Of a stretch of 64,000 nucleotides of DNA, positions 1-10,721 are shown in pieces; within the stretch, counting starts at the first letter, position 1; each line of letters starts with the position of its first letter. The stretch lies in assembly GCA_900618795.1 (NCBI GenBank), contig UYJD01000021.1:158129-222128 (forward strand). The letters run 5' to 3'. This DNA is from Cyanodermella asteris (Eukaryota > Ascomycota > Lecanoromycetes > Ostropales > Stictidaceae). The translations under genes and the position numbers were made by a program. The notes beneath the pieces are model-generated. The model saw only the letters and a program-made list of their open reading frames with translations, did not search any database and was not told the origin of the DNA.

Positions 1-265
1 AAGGCTGTGTTGCGATCTTCTGTAACAAGGCTCGCAGATGCGCTTGCAGGCCGCCCACACCGAGAGCTGTGCCAGGCGCCGCTAGGCGAAGTCTTGGTGC
101 TGGGCCGTGTGCGCTGCTGACCGCAAGCCATTCCCGGGAACCTCGCTAACAGGGCAGATCTTGAACACCCGTCTCGTTGAAGAAGGTCGATAAAGCGCCG
201 TCATTCCATACGCGGATATCTGCGGAGACAGATGTGGTCGGATGGTCGTACCCATGCGGGCCCTT
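1..265. other. left edge, 3' flank of the first gene
   Basis: No gene is supported here. It probably holds the 3' UTR of the minus-strand gene that ends at 266. Short open frames on both strands show no recognisable motif. Confidence 0.4.
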
Positions 266-1769
266 TCACCAGATGGAGCTCTTCTTCTTGAGCACCTTCT
301 TCTCCTTGTCGTCCGATCTCCCAAAGATATTCAGCCCTCCGGCAAGCGAACTCTTGGGCCGCTTGACCTCCGGCCCAAACGCCTCCGCGGGATTCGACAC
401 GTCCGGATCGATATTCAGATACGGCGTCCGATGCGAATGACCGTGGCCGCTCTCGTGATGTCGATGCCCGCCACTCTCCCTCCGCTTCCCCTTGTCCTCC
501 TTCGCGGTCCGCGGCGGTAGATTCGGCTTGAATCCCGATGCGCGCAGTCGATCGCGCTCCTGCTCCCACTCGGCGCGTAAACGCTCCGTTTCCCGCTCCT
601 CTTCGCGCTGCTTGCGCGCTTCGGCTTTGCGTTCTTGCTCTTGGAGGCGGCGCGCGTGCTCCATGTCCTCTGCTTCTTGGCGCTGGCGCAGCTTGTCTTC
701 GGCGGCAAGTTGGCTGCGGATCCGGGCGGTTTCTTGGTCCAGTTCCCATTGTTCGCGAGCGTTCATGGGCGGCTGGCCGCTGTTGAAGAAGCCCTGCGGG
801 ACTTGGGGCTGGGGTCTCTGCGAGGCTTGCGTTGCAGGGCCTGGGGATACTGTCGCGGCACCAGCAGGACCCGAGGAGCGCCTTGGGGTTATAGCTGCGC
901 CGCTCCTCAGATCAATTTCGGTAATGTTGAATGCCTCGCGGAGGGAGTTGAAAAAGACATCCCTTATCGTTGTCGCGCAGAGGATGATCGCAACCTCGAA
1001 CCCTTTGGGATCTTCCAGGTCCAATCGCATGACATTCGGCTCGTACACGGTCAGCTCCGAGAAATTGTGAAAGAAGGAAAGCGGGATATCCGGCTCCCTC
1101 TGCTTCTTGTTCTCGTCCGGATTGTGCGATTTGCCCGTCAAGTACAGCATAAGATCCTTGGAGATCCGGCCCGTTCGTTTCCACTTCATGTTGATGGACG
1201 GCGTGCTACCCAGCGCAGTCGGATCGTCGCCCGCGCGATCCAGCGTCGAATTCGAAGGCCGCTTGAACGATACCGTGGGTAGCGACCACTCCCAGCTAGC
1301 CGAAGACGTGAACCCGGCCGGTATATGCCGGACTTTGATCTGCTGCTCCGGGTTGTATAGCTGGATCGTGAATTCGTTCGGCATTATCGGCTGTGGTGGG
1401 GGTGCGACGCCTCCGTTTGCGCGTATGGCTTCAGCGGACAAGGTCGGTCTCGTCCATTCCGGTTCGAGCAGGATTTCGCCGTAGAGGAGATCTGGAACCC
1501 AGGCATCGTAGAGGGCGACTGCGTAGCGGTTTCTGGCCTGGGGCGTGTTGGGATCTAGTCGGCGTAGAGTGTATGCTGGAAGCGCCGGCGACCCGAGCTC
1601 GGAGAGGAGTATGGGTGTATCGTATACGCCCTTTTCCTTGACCTTCTGAAAGTAGAAGATGGGCAAGTTCTCGTCCTGGTTGCGGGTTAGCACAGCTGTT
1701 TGTAAACTGGAGATGATATACCGCAACCTACGATCATAATGTGGGTCTGGGAGCTCGAGGCTCACAGAA
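266..1769 (-). CDS. conserved-looking fungal protein of unknown function, coiled-coil C-terminus, 5' exon unresolved
   Basis: I do not recognise the family. About 500 codons are open. The N-terminal two thirds looks globular, with well-mixed hydrophobic and charged residues and the motif LPDPHYDRRLRYI near the start. A Gln/Glu/Arg/Lys-rich stretch of about 90 residues follows, probably a coiled coil, and then a basic tail ending KKKSSIW. No signal peptide or membrane segment is visible. No ATG opens this frame near its 5' end: the first upstream stop is reached without one, and the first good in-frame Met lies over 100 residues in. A CAG acceptor at 1771-1770 suggests that a short 5' exon lies upstream. 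The start given is that splice boundary, not a start codon. A cytoplasmic or nuclear scaffold role is possible but unsupported. Confidence 0.7.
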
Positions 1770-2843
1770 CTGATTTGCGCGATGTGATAGGGCCAAAGCT
1801 CAGCTCTCGAAAATGAAGTTCAGCTGCAAGTTGTTATGTACTTCAGGCGGAGCGCAGCGGCGTGATTGGTCGCAGCTAGATGTTATAGACTCCACGGCAG
1901 CTTCGGCCGAGACTGAAACATGCAGTCCAAAAAGACAAGCGAGATGGGTACAAGGCAGCGATCTCAGACAGAAGCCAGCAAGAACGAGACGTTTACAGAC
2001 ATGGATGCTGCAGGGCTCCAAAAGCGACCAGGCTCGGTCAGTGTCAAGGTAGGTAGGTAGGTAGGTAGGCAGGCAGGTCAGCATGCGCTGGTGGCAGGAG
2101 ATCGCAGCCTAATGACTTGTGCTGTGAACAGCCGGGGGCTTGGCGCTTCAACTCTGCCGGCTCTTGCTTGCGCCGCCCACGAGGCGCTGCCGACTGCGCC
2201 GACTGCGCAAACTGAGCAATCACATCCTGACCTGAACGCCGCATGGGCGTCGACATGTGCCCTGTCCAGACTTCCTCTGCACAGACGAATCAGGCCCCGT
2301 AGTCGACGAGAGCGGGCGTAAAGGCGTCGCGAAAGTGGCAAGCCATACTGAAACATCGTCGCATTTTTGGCGAGCGGCTGGGAAGAAGGACGAGGACGAG
2401 GCAGACTGGGTCGAGCTAACAACGACTTCACTACGTATTGGGATTCTCAAACGGGTGTCGATCTGTGTTCGGTATTTGGTCGAGAGCTTTAACCTTCAAC
2501 TCCTCGACGCCAGTCCATCGCGAGGTTTGCGTCTATTTTGGGACCGCTCTCGTGATCATTGAACTCCAGGCAGCATTGTTTCTATCATTCCAGTTAAGCA
2601 ACCTTCTTCCTTGCTCCCAGCTGGATGTTCATGACATATTCACGCCCTCATATGCGAAAACAGCCTGGCCAGCACTTCGGTTCAGATCCATCCTGGGCTG
2701 CCCGCTGTACATTTCGTTAAGCTGTGTCCGAACAAACAGTCGTAGAACTGCCTGACCCCATTCTTTCTGGCTGTGACATGATCATCGATTGGATAGAGAC
2801 AGGACAGTGCGTCCTCATTTTGCTGCAGGCCAACCGAGCCCGT
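1770..2843. other. intergenic, about 1.1 kb
   Basis: No supported gene apart from the likely short 5' exon and promoter of the minus-strand gene to the left. A GTAG/GCAG tetranucleotide run lies at about 2047-2078 and is listed separately. Confidence 0.5.
2047..2078. repeat. tetranucleotide microsatellite (AGGT)n/(AGGC)n
   Basis: About eight 4-bp units run in tandem: five or six AGGT units pass into two AGGC units. The run lies in the presumed promoter region of the unknown gene to its left. It is simple-sequence DNA. Confidence 0.9.
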
Positions 2844-3278
2844 CTACTTCTTTTCTCCCTGAATCGTTGCGACAACCTTCCGGCTGTGCTTGGATCGCCT
2901 GAATTCGAGGTACCAGATCCCCTGCCACGTCCCCGTGTTCAGCTTTCCGTCTGTGATCGGCACACTGACACTCGCTCCGATCAAAGCGCTCTTGATGTGC
3001 GCCGGCATGTCGTCCAGACCTTCGGCCGAGTGTCGGTACAGATTCCCCTTCTTGTCTTCCGGTGCAATGCGGTCAAGCGCATCCGACATGTCTTCCCTGA
3101 CATCCTCATCCCAGTTCTCGTTGAGAGATAGTGCGGCGGAGGTGTGTTGTAGGAACAAGTGGAGGATTCCGACTTTGTAAGTTTTGATCTCGGGCAGTTG
3201 AGATTCGATTTCGGACGTTACGAGGTAGGAACCGCGGGAGCGGGCGGGAAGCGTGAGAGATTTCTGAAACCAGGACAT
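2844..3278 (-). CDS. YjbQ/UPF0047 family protein
   Basis: A 144-aa protein of the YjbQ/UPF0047 family, a small trimeric beta-barrel fold found in bacteria, archaea and fungi. E. coli YjbQ has weak thiamin-phosphate synthase activity, but the role in fungi is not settled. The family signature is clear: HTSAAL around residue 45, the acidic NENWDEDVREDM after it, then YRHSAEGLDDMPAHIK and GTWQGIWYLEFR near the C-terminus. The conserved His and Asp residues that bind metal or phosphate are present. The ATG at 3278 (MSWFQKSLTLPARSRG) gives the usual family length. The frame stays open upstream to another ATG at 3410, so a 44-residue extension is possible but looks non-conserved. The gene is intronless and lies head to head with the reductase gene, 477 bp away. 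Confidence 0.9.
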   Translation of the reverse strand: MSWFQKSLTLPARSRGSYLVTSEIESQLPEIKTYKVGILHLFLQHTSAALSLNENWDEDVREDMSDALDRIAPEDKKGNLYRHSAEGLDDMPAHIKSALIGASVSVPITDGKLNTGTWQGIWYLEFRRSKHSRKVVATIQGEKK

Positions 3279-3755
3279 GATTGACGGAGAGGAGGCGATC
3301 GCGTTGAAAGAGGAACCGTGAAGGTATTTCTGAGGTTGATGGTGGATGCTTTCTTCGGTATTTCGAGGTTGTCCTGCGGAATCGAAGCCCCGATTGAGCT
3401 TCCACGTCATCGCCGCCACAAGGAAAGAACCGAAGATGAAGGTTGACGTTCGGACCCAGCAGCGCAACAAAGCGTACGTAGCTGTGGATCGCCGCGATTA
3501 ATAATTCAAGATTCTGGAGAAAATTTTCGGAGAACACTCAGCATTCTTTGAAGAATCTGGATTTGAGCTCGCATATAAGCCGTGCTCGTTCGGCTTTCCA
3601 AAGCCTGAACTCTCCTCCACACTGCTCATTCTTCCATCTGTCCGCTGCCAAACGAGCGACTGACTGCACCTCAAGCTACTTGTTTCCCCCAACGACTCAT
3701 TGACCTCGACTAACATCACCTGAATCCAATCCAGTCCAATTCAATTCCGACCATC
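3279..3755. promoter_or_regulatory. shared divergent promoter region
   Basis: A 477-bp gap between two divergent starts, YjbQ (-) and the reductase (+). It must carry both promoters. No specific site was identified. Confidence 0.5.
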
Positions 3756-4860
3756 ATGTCTATCCCAACCAAAAGTAAGCAAATTCTCCTCGCCAAGCAG
3801 CCCACCGGCACTGTGGACATCTCGACCACCTTCAAGCACGTTGAAACCGACCTCCCCACCTTACAGGATGGTCAAATCCTCGTCCAAGCCCTCTATCTCT
3901 CCAACGACCCCGCTCAACGCACCTGGATAGCCGCGAACCAAGACGCCTCGCGGCTGTACACCTCGCCCGTGAACGAAGGCGACGTAATGCGGGCCGGCTC
4001 CATCGCCAAGGTCCTCGACTCCAAGTCCTCTCAATTCACAAAGGACTCGCTTGTCTCCGTCACTACGGGCTGGTCGCAATTTGCGGTTGTCGACGAGAAA
4101 GATGCGAGACTCGTGCGAAAGCTCGAAGTTCTCAGCGAGACCCACTTTCTGGGCGCGTTCGGAGGACCGGGTCTGACGGCATTGCATGGGCTGAACCGAG
4201 TGAAGACGAGTGAGAAGGATGAACTTGTTGTGATCTCGGGCGCTGCAGGTGCAACTGGCAGTATGGCGGTGCAAATTGCGAAGAAGATCATCGGGGTGAA
4301 GAGAATGATTGGCATCGCAGGGACGGATGAGGAGTGCCGATGGGTCGAGGTAAGCCTCCCGTGCGGTAATTGTGATGGCTTGGTCAATGGCAAACTGATC
4401 TTGAATATAGAAAATCGGTGCAGACCAGTGTCTAAACTACAAGTCGTCTACATTCGCAGATGACCTGGCAAAGGCTTGCCAGGGTAAGGCAAGCGTCTAT
4501 TACGACAATGTGGGAGGAGAGATCCTCGACCTCATGCTCGCACAGATGGCCATGTACGGCCGCGTCATCGCGTGCGGAGCGATCTCGCAGTATAATGCGA
4601 GCGAACCCATGAAGATGAAGAACTGGGCGCAAGTCGTCTTCATGAGAATCGAGATCTGCGGTATCATCATCTTCGATGCTGCCCCTAAAATGAAGGAGAT
4701 GACGGACACACTCGTCAATGCTTACAAGGAAGGAAAGATCAATGTCGACGTGGAGAATGAGACGGTCGTGTCCACCAAGTTTGAGGACATTCCCAAAACC
4801 TGGATGATGTTGTTCGAGGACGGGAACACTGGAAAGCTGATTACAAAGATCGTCGGGTAA
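3756..4860 (+). CDS. zinc-independent medium-chain NADP-dependent reductase (PTGR1/LTB4DH-like)
   Basis: Two exons, 3756-4349 and 4411-4860, joined in frame across a 61-nt intron, give 347 aa. This is the medium-chain dehydrogenase/reductase group that includes leukotriene B4 12-hydroxydehydrogenase and plant 2-alkenal reductases. These enzymes reduce the C=C bond of unsaturated aldehydes and ketones with NADPH in the cytosol. The N-terminal part has LSNDPAQRTWI. The Rossmann fold begins with VISGAAGATGSMAVQIAK at about residue 150. KIGADQCLNYK runs on directly from the splice junction, and YYDNVGGEILD follows. The cysteine-rich structural-zinc lobe of alcohol dehydrogenases is absent, as expected. 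Length is normal for the family. Substrate is unknown; detoxification of lipid-derived enals is a reasonable inference. Confidence 0.93.
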
Positions 4861-4979
4861 TCGTTCTTGCATACGGTCGATGCGCCTATACATGTAATAG
4901 TCATAGGCTCGAGAATACTGATGAATCGAGTCGCTGTAGGATCGTGCAGCATACTTTTCGTTCTTTGTCGCAACCATCA

Positions 4980-6512
4980 TCAGAGTTTGACACTCCGCTC
5001 CTCGCTAGACCGCCGTGGTCGCTGTGGCTGGGAAGGTCTTGCCCCCGTGCCATTGTGTTGCCCAAATTGCATGGGAGGGCCATCAGTCGCGTTGGGTATG
5101 CTAGATTACAATCATGTTAGCGTCTTCTGGGATCACAGTTTGGTATGTTGAATTGTCAACTTACATTGAGGCCAATGACGCAAAAATCCCTGCTTCCGCG
5201 TGTTGAGGTGTTGTCTGCGGCAAAGGCTCAGCAGCACTCATCGTTCGCGTGGCTCGGGGCATTGATTCGTCGCCTGCAACTAAAGGCCTGCTAACAGATT
5301 CTGTACCCTCGGAACCTGGACGTAGAAATTCTTCGCCTGTTGGCTTGGCCAACGGCATTGGCATGGGAAAGACAGGGTGGCCGGGCATCATTCGGCCTCG
5401 CACCAAGGTGTGGTGCATCGCCCCCAGGTCAGTCTGCATCCTAGCGAGGCAGGCCTCGATATACTGGTTGAATTGGCTCTGGCGCTGCACGGAGTTGAAT
5501 GTCATCAATTCAGCTTTCGAGACTCTTTCAGAAGTCTGTTTTTGCTGGGTCTCGACCAGCTGTTCCATTTCATCTAACCGATTGTCGTCTGACCTCGCAT
5601 ATTTTTCTTGTTCAAGCTCATCCTCGACTCCGGAAAGGCGAGTTTCAAGCTCGTCCCTTTGCCTCGTAATGCTAAGCAGAGCATCTCGATGGGCTTGCAA
5701 AAGGCCTTCCTGGCGCTCAATGGTTTCGCCTAGCCGCGAAATGGTGCAAGTGGCTTGGTGCTGCTCCAACTGAGCAGCATCGGTCAATTGGGCGTCACAC
5801 CCAAACTTGGAACCAGAGCATCGTATTTTAGGTAAACTGCAGTGGTCCCGGTGATTATCGAACTCATTTCGTCGAAATGTCTGATCGCAGGTGGGGCAAA
5901 TCGATTCCAACGACGGGCATTTCTCCTCGTGATCTGTAAGTTGATACCGTTCGAGCCACTCATGGCAATGGCGACATTCTATGAGCTCATGTGTACAGTG
6001 TAGTCGCATGTGCTGCCGCTCGACGCTCTGTGAACACGACTTATCGTAACAGGGGAATACTGCGGGGTAAAGTCAGATATTTGCTCGTCGACACGACCCT
6101 GCCAGAATCATTGCAGGACATTTCGAGCCATACCTGTGTGTGGGCAATGGTTTTCAACGTGATCTGGAAGCAGAAAACGGTCACGAATCACCGCACAACC
6201 CTTGTTCGGGCATTTCACCCGCAAAGTCTCTAGACGATTGGGAAGGTCGTTCTCCGTATGTCGACTCAAAGGCTCAGTATACAGCTCTGCTGGATCATCG
6301 CCGGGATCTGTGAGGATGAACTCCGTACGACAACTCGGACAGTGGTGGGCGATTCTCTGCTGCCGCTGGTGCGAGAAGGCGTTCCGAATGCATGCTGAGC
6401 AAAAGATGTGCTGACACGGCCTCATTATAGTAGGATCCAACATTGGCTCGCGACATATTGGACAGAGCAACCCATGATCAACATCATCCGCATAGTCGTA
6501 AGTCTCAGGCAT
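4980..6512 (-). CDS. RING / TRAF-type zinc-finger protein, probable E3 ubiquitin ligase
   Basis: Three exons (6512-6134, 6059-5165, 5100-4980) code for 464 aa. A C3HC4 RING finger lies at about residues 16-60: CPICREP, then CQHIFCSACI and a terminal CPSC pair. TRAF-type zinc fingers follow, rich in C-x(2-4)-C...H...C spacing: CPNKGCAVI, then across intron 1 CYDKSCSQSVERQHMRLHC, then CRHCHEWLERYQ and CDQTFRRNEF. A coiled coil comes next and the C-terminus is disordered. This layout resembles TRAF-like RING E3 ligases such as RNF41/NRDP1. A GTAAGT donor and CTAAC branch site remove the first stop and add a final exon of 40 residues ending SSEERSVKL. If the intron is retained, the protein ends about 39 residues earlier. 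It is convergent with the reductase gene (stops 119 bp apart). Targets are unknown. Confidence 0.88.
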
Positions 6513-7423
6513 TCTTACAGTAAGCTCAAGTTCGTGTCGGCATTGCTCATTCTGCGTAGATGCGGACCTCCGCTTGCAACTTGGATTCGACCTTCGGGAT
6601 CGCCAGCTCACGTGATCTTCCCTTCGAAGACGAAGGCAATGAACACTGTGCCGCGAGACTAATGTCTCGCCCGACGAATGACCGATTGTTGCAATAGCAG
6701 AGAAGCGAATGTCATCTGCTCGAGTAGCCTCACTTACTACACTTACCAAGTGGTGGACAACCAGATAGTCCGAGCTTTGCCTTGAGGGACCACGTCTGTG
6801 CTTCGACTTTATTCGGCCAGACATCGGCTTGCATTGACTTGTGAAAATTGAACATCCTTGTAGGCAGAATAGTGAGCATCCAAGAAGCTTGACGGCAAAG
6901 ACTGCCGACGCAAAAGAGTGGATGGATAGGTAGGTGAGTGGGCGAAGGCTAGTGCATAAGCTCATCGGGGACACGGCGTCTTCAAGAGACCACTACTCCG
7001 CTCCACTCGGTATATCAATGTACTATAAACGCCCTGGGGTGGAGCAAAAGTACGACCTGTAAACTAAGACATACAATTAGATTTCACATTCATCATAAAA
7101 GTAGGTGCGCAACGTTGAAGATGAGTCGGCGTTTTGGAGTGTAGCGTCGGCCCTCTCCGGAACGACCGTCCGCGATGATGCTGCCTCGTGCGCTCCCAGG
7201 CGGCTTGAGTAGCCAGAGACGAGAGCGCATTCAATCTGCCATCCAAGACAACCATCATCTGATCACGCTCTACCCACCAACTGACTCATCAGCATCATCG
7301 CCAACGTGCGCTCACCTCTTCTGCCGCGAAGCCCCTCGGTCGCCTCGCAGACTGCTGTGACAACAAGGTGTGGGCCAACGACCACCAGACCAGCGCAGGA
7401 ACCTCGACAGCCCTCTCCTCACA
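6513..7423. promoter_or_regulatory. divergent promoter region between RING protein and SNARE
   Basis: A 911-bp gap between two divergent genes. It contains a perfect TCACGTGA palindrome 96 bp from the RING start (separate entry). No other gene is supported. Confidence 0.5.
6608..6615. promoter_or_regulatory. TCACGTGA palindrome (CBF1/bHLH-type E-box)
   Basis: A perfect 8-bp palindrome 96 bp upstream of the RING-gene ATG. The core CACGTG is bound by bHLH factors; the flanking T...A matches the Cbf1-type site. Function is inferred from motif and position only. Confidence 0.45.
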
Positions 7424-8233
7424 ATGTCCACCAATACGTCGCAACTATTCCTGCTAGCAGATCACATCAAACTCTCCCTCCTAGAACGACAACGAGCCCA
7501 GTCGATATCACACTCCTCAGCCTCTCAAGATGCCTCGATCACACGCTCCCTCTCTTCCTTCCTCGATAGCCTCGAAGCACTCGAAACAGACGTCTCGACG
7601 ACGCCCGATAGCACATTGCAAGATCAAGTCTCCCAACTACGAACACAATACAACGAGCTCGAGAAACAATTCAAACAAGGCGCTCAGTCCTCGAACAAGA
7701 ATCCCGCGATAACGTCCCCCAACGATCCAGCGTTGGCGGACGACTTCGCCCACGCAGCCCAGGCACCGTCGAAGAGCAAGAAGAAACGGACCGGGCGCGG
7801 GCGCTCGCCGTATAGAGACGATCCTGATACAGACGGTGAGCAACAAGACGGGCGCCGGGAGGAGCTATTCGGATCGGGGTATCGTGATGAGCCGGAGCCA
7901 TCGATGACCCCGGATCCGAGTCAGCTTGACAATGAACAAATCCATGCACAACACAGTCAGATCTTGGCAGATCAAGACGAGCAGCTAGATCAGCTAGGCG
8001 TAAGCATAGGGAGGCAACGGGAGTTGAGTATGCGAATTGGCGACGAGTTGGATGAGCATGTGGCTATGCTTGAGGACGTTGAGGAGGGTGTAGACCGGCA
8101 TCAGGGGCGATTGGATGGCGCCAAAGACCGTTTAGGACGATTCGCGAAGAAGGCGAGCACAGTTGACTGGAGCTGGTATGTGATTGGGGGGCTGATACTG
8201 GTCTTGTTGCTTCTTATTTTGATATTGAAGTAA
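7424..8233 (+). CDS. Qc-SNARE, Syn8/syntaxin-8-like
   Basis: A 269-aa tail-anchored protein. Residues 1-80 are a helical N-terminal region starting STNTSQLFLLADHIKLSLLE, typical of fungal Syn8/Tlg-type SNAREs. The middle is low-complexity and charged. The SNARE motif lies at about residues 180-245 (DEQLDQLGVSIGRQRELSMR, then GDELDEHVAMLEDVEEGVDR). A C-terminal membrane anchor of about 18 residues follows (YVIGGLILVLLLLILILK). Such proteins drive fusion of vesicles with endosomes or the vacuole. I chose the ATG at 7424 because the domain begins there; 18 upstream codons are open but Pro/Arg-rich and unlikely. The zero-layer residue, normally Gln, reads as His (see findings). The gene has no intron. 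Confidence 0.88.
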   Translation: MSTNTSQLFLLADHIKLSLLERQRAQSISHSSASQDASITRSLSSFLDSLEALETDVSTTPDSTLQDQVSQLRTQYNELEKQFKQGAQSSNKNPAITSPNDPALADDFAHAAQAPSKSKKKRTGRGRSPYRDDPDTDGEQQDGRREELFGSGYRDEPEPSMTPDPSQLDNEQIHAQHSQILADQDEQLDQLGVSIGRQRELSMRIGDELDEHVAMLEDVEEGVDRHQGRLDGAKDRLGRFAKKASTVDWSWYVIGGLILVLLLLILILK

Positions 8234-8541
8234 AACAATGCCGAATTGGCGCCTCCCTGTCAGTCGATTTATGTCATCCATGCCAATGAGTCTTTCAGAT
8301 ATACGGAGTTTAAGAGACGGGTGGCTCCGCGTGAGCGGAAAAGATTTGAAGCTGGGCAGGCAAAAATGCTACAGTCTTCGATTCCCGATGATCAATTTCG
8401 AGTTTGATGCAGACAACCATAGTTTGGCTTTCATTATATTTCCATTTTGAATGGCCAGCAGCCACCCTGTCCCATATACACTCCATTTCGATTGCTCATC
8501 CTGCCGTTACTGCGATTCGTTTTTGTTTGAGGATGTCTATC

Positions 8542-9098
8542 CTACTGCTTTGACTTGCCAAGCTCTTCAGCCTGCTTCTGGAGGTTCTTTATGGATTCCT
8601 CACTGTGGTCGATCTCTTCTCTGTCTGCCTTGACCTGTCATCTCGATCAGCATTGTGTTATGAGCGTCTCATGCTGCGATTTGGTGGGTGGCGTCGGCAT
8701 TCGGCGGTGGGGTGCTGGAATTGCAGAGCAACATGGCAAGCCCAACAGCCACTGTGTAGACAAGAAGCAAGAACGTACCGCAGCCTCGCTGTTGCTAGCA
8801 AGCTCCTTTTTCCACTGACCCTTGCCCGACTTCTGTTTGTTCAAAGAGTCATGCTTGTGATCTTCGACCTCCTTCTCTCGATTGGCTAGATGCTGTTAGC
8901 TATGTGCGTAGCCGTGTTCTAATCACGACAATTGGAAGTCTTCGTGAGTAGAAACTGAGTGAACGTACGATTGTTCGTGCTCTCCTCGCTCAAAGAGAGC
9001 TGGCGAGCGCTAAAGGCGAATGATCTGGCAGCACCTGTCCGCGATGCAAGCGGGAGCGCAGAGCGCAGCATAGTGGTGCGGGAGGTAAGGAAGCTCAT
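8542..9098 (-). CDS. small mitochondrial-type fungal protein, 109 aa
   Basis: Three exons (9098-8969, 8885-8779, 8634-8542) join in frame. The first 35 residues form a typical mitochondrial presequence: MSFLTSRTTMLRSALPLASR followed by an Arg/Ser/Ala-rich stretch with no acid. The rest is strongly charged and likely helical: NREKEVEDHKHDSLNKQKSG, then QWKKELASNSEAAVKADRE and a Glu/Lys-rich tail ending GKSKQ. The core HKxDSLxKQKxGKGxWKxELASxSE resembles a short conserved protein I associate with many ascomycetes, without a known function. It is not a convincing ATPase inhibitor (IF1). Intron 1 has a GCTAAC branch site; intron 2 is 144 nt. The gene is convergent with the Syn8-like gene (stops 308 bp apart). 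Confidence 0.82.
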
Positions 9099-10721
9099 GA
9101 TTGCGGTTCGTATTGCAGGAACTGTAGACCGAAGAGATTTGTAGGGAAAGAGGTAGTCCAAGACTTCTGGGTTAACGGGTTGTTGTTGTAGAGGTCAGCA
9201 GTTAAAGGTGGAGGTCACAAGCGGATGTCGAAATATGGATATCCCGAGGCGCCTATGGGGAACGCTGGGATGCGGAAAACGTCATCGGTGACGGCTCCGG
9301 CTCCAGATCTCATCAACAACTTGAATGTCGCTCATACTCGACCTTTGAGATTAACTTAGCGCCTCTTCCGCGGGCCAAGCCCCTGCCCGTTGCACAACCA
9401 GGCAAAATTTCGACATGACAGCAGAACGAACGTGTTCTGAAATCGATGACTGCGTGTTCACTAAATTATAGCAGTTGATCCGGCCCTGACCGCGTTCGTG
9501 TCCAGTCTAATAAAGTGGTATTCCTTCAATTCCCGCCGATACTGCGGACACTCTTTCCGTCGGCTCTGGCATGCTTCAAACATATGTCAAGCAAAGGTGC
9601 GGATTCGCATGTCAAAGTGTGCGTGCTTGAGGGTAGTTCTCAGCAGATGCACCAGACAAGGTTCCACACCACTGACAGCGCTTGTATTGGGATAGTAGGC
9701 ATCCACGCGACGGCAGATTCGTCAGAGTGGCTTGTCACTTGGAAAGGACGCATTGAATATCGTGGTACAGGGTGACAACAACCAGATTTTCTGGACGTCA
9801 GAATATAAAGACATGACTGCAACCGTATAGTTCAATCGTCGCGGGATGTCACATGCGGTGATGTCGTGACGGCCGTGAGTCGCACAGCATACGCGTTTGC
9901 GGTTTACAAGCATCAGGTGCGCAGCAAGAAACTGGCTCGCAGCCGCTTGCCAAGTTGTAGAGATGGATCTAAACTCCGCTGACCTCAAGCTTCATGAGTA
10001 CTCGTCGAGGTTCTTCACAAGCAAGCAATGGTGTAAGTAGAAATGACAGAGCTTCCCCAAAGACTCTCGCTTACCTGGCTTGACAGGTAATATGCACCCG
10101 GGTGTGCCAAGAATTGCGAAAGTTGCTGCTTCGGAATTCCACTCTGTCCCAAGCTACTTACCTCTGAAGAAGACTAAGACCCAGCATTACAGCCGCAAGG
10201 TAACAATTTCAACTTGATGGCAATGATGCCTGCGAGCAGGCTCACAAATATGAGCCACCATCTGAGCTGTCATCTGATCGTGTCTGCTCAATACATGTGG
10301 TCCAGACCGACTCTGGGCTACTAGGCTCCAGAAACTGGTCTGTATCGAACTTGCTCCAGGCTTGAGATCAAGGTAAAGGCGCGACATTTCGCTCTGTTTC
10401 AAGCGATCGAAACACCTTCATTACGACTCGCGCGCTATTGCAAAATCCCATCACTCTCATTGCTCGATCTTCTCCTGTTTTCCGAGCCCTTCAAAATTTG
10501 GTCACGTGAGACAACACCACTCGGCCTTGGCGCTACCTGTGGCGCATCATTCCTAATCGCAGCTTTTCGGATCGCCCGTTACGCGACGCCCTCGAAGACC
10601 CAAACAAACCACCGGCAGCCACCCCATCGTCCACAACAGCTGTTACGCCGCACGCAACAACCTCAGCACCCATTACGAACTAACTTGACGCGTGTCTATT
10701 ACATCAAATCAACTTGTCAAT
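9099..10721. other. intergenic, about 1.6 kb
   Basis: This holds the promoters of the divergent 109-aa protein and H2A.Z genes. Short open frames here lack recognisable motifs. A TCACGTGA palindrome at 10502-10509 is listed separately. Confidence 0.5.
10502..10509. promoter_or_regulatory. TCACGTGA palindrome upstream of H2A.Z
   Basis: A perfect 8-bp palindrome 213 bp upstream of the H2A.Z ATG, of the CBF1/bHLH E-box type. It is one of three such perfect sites in presumed promoters here. Confidence 0.45.
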
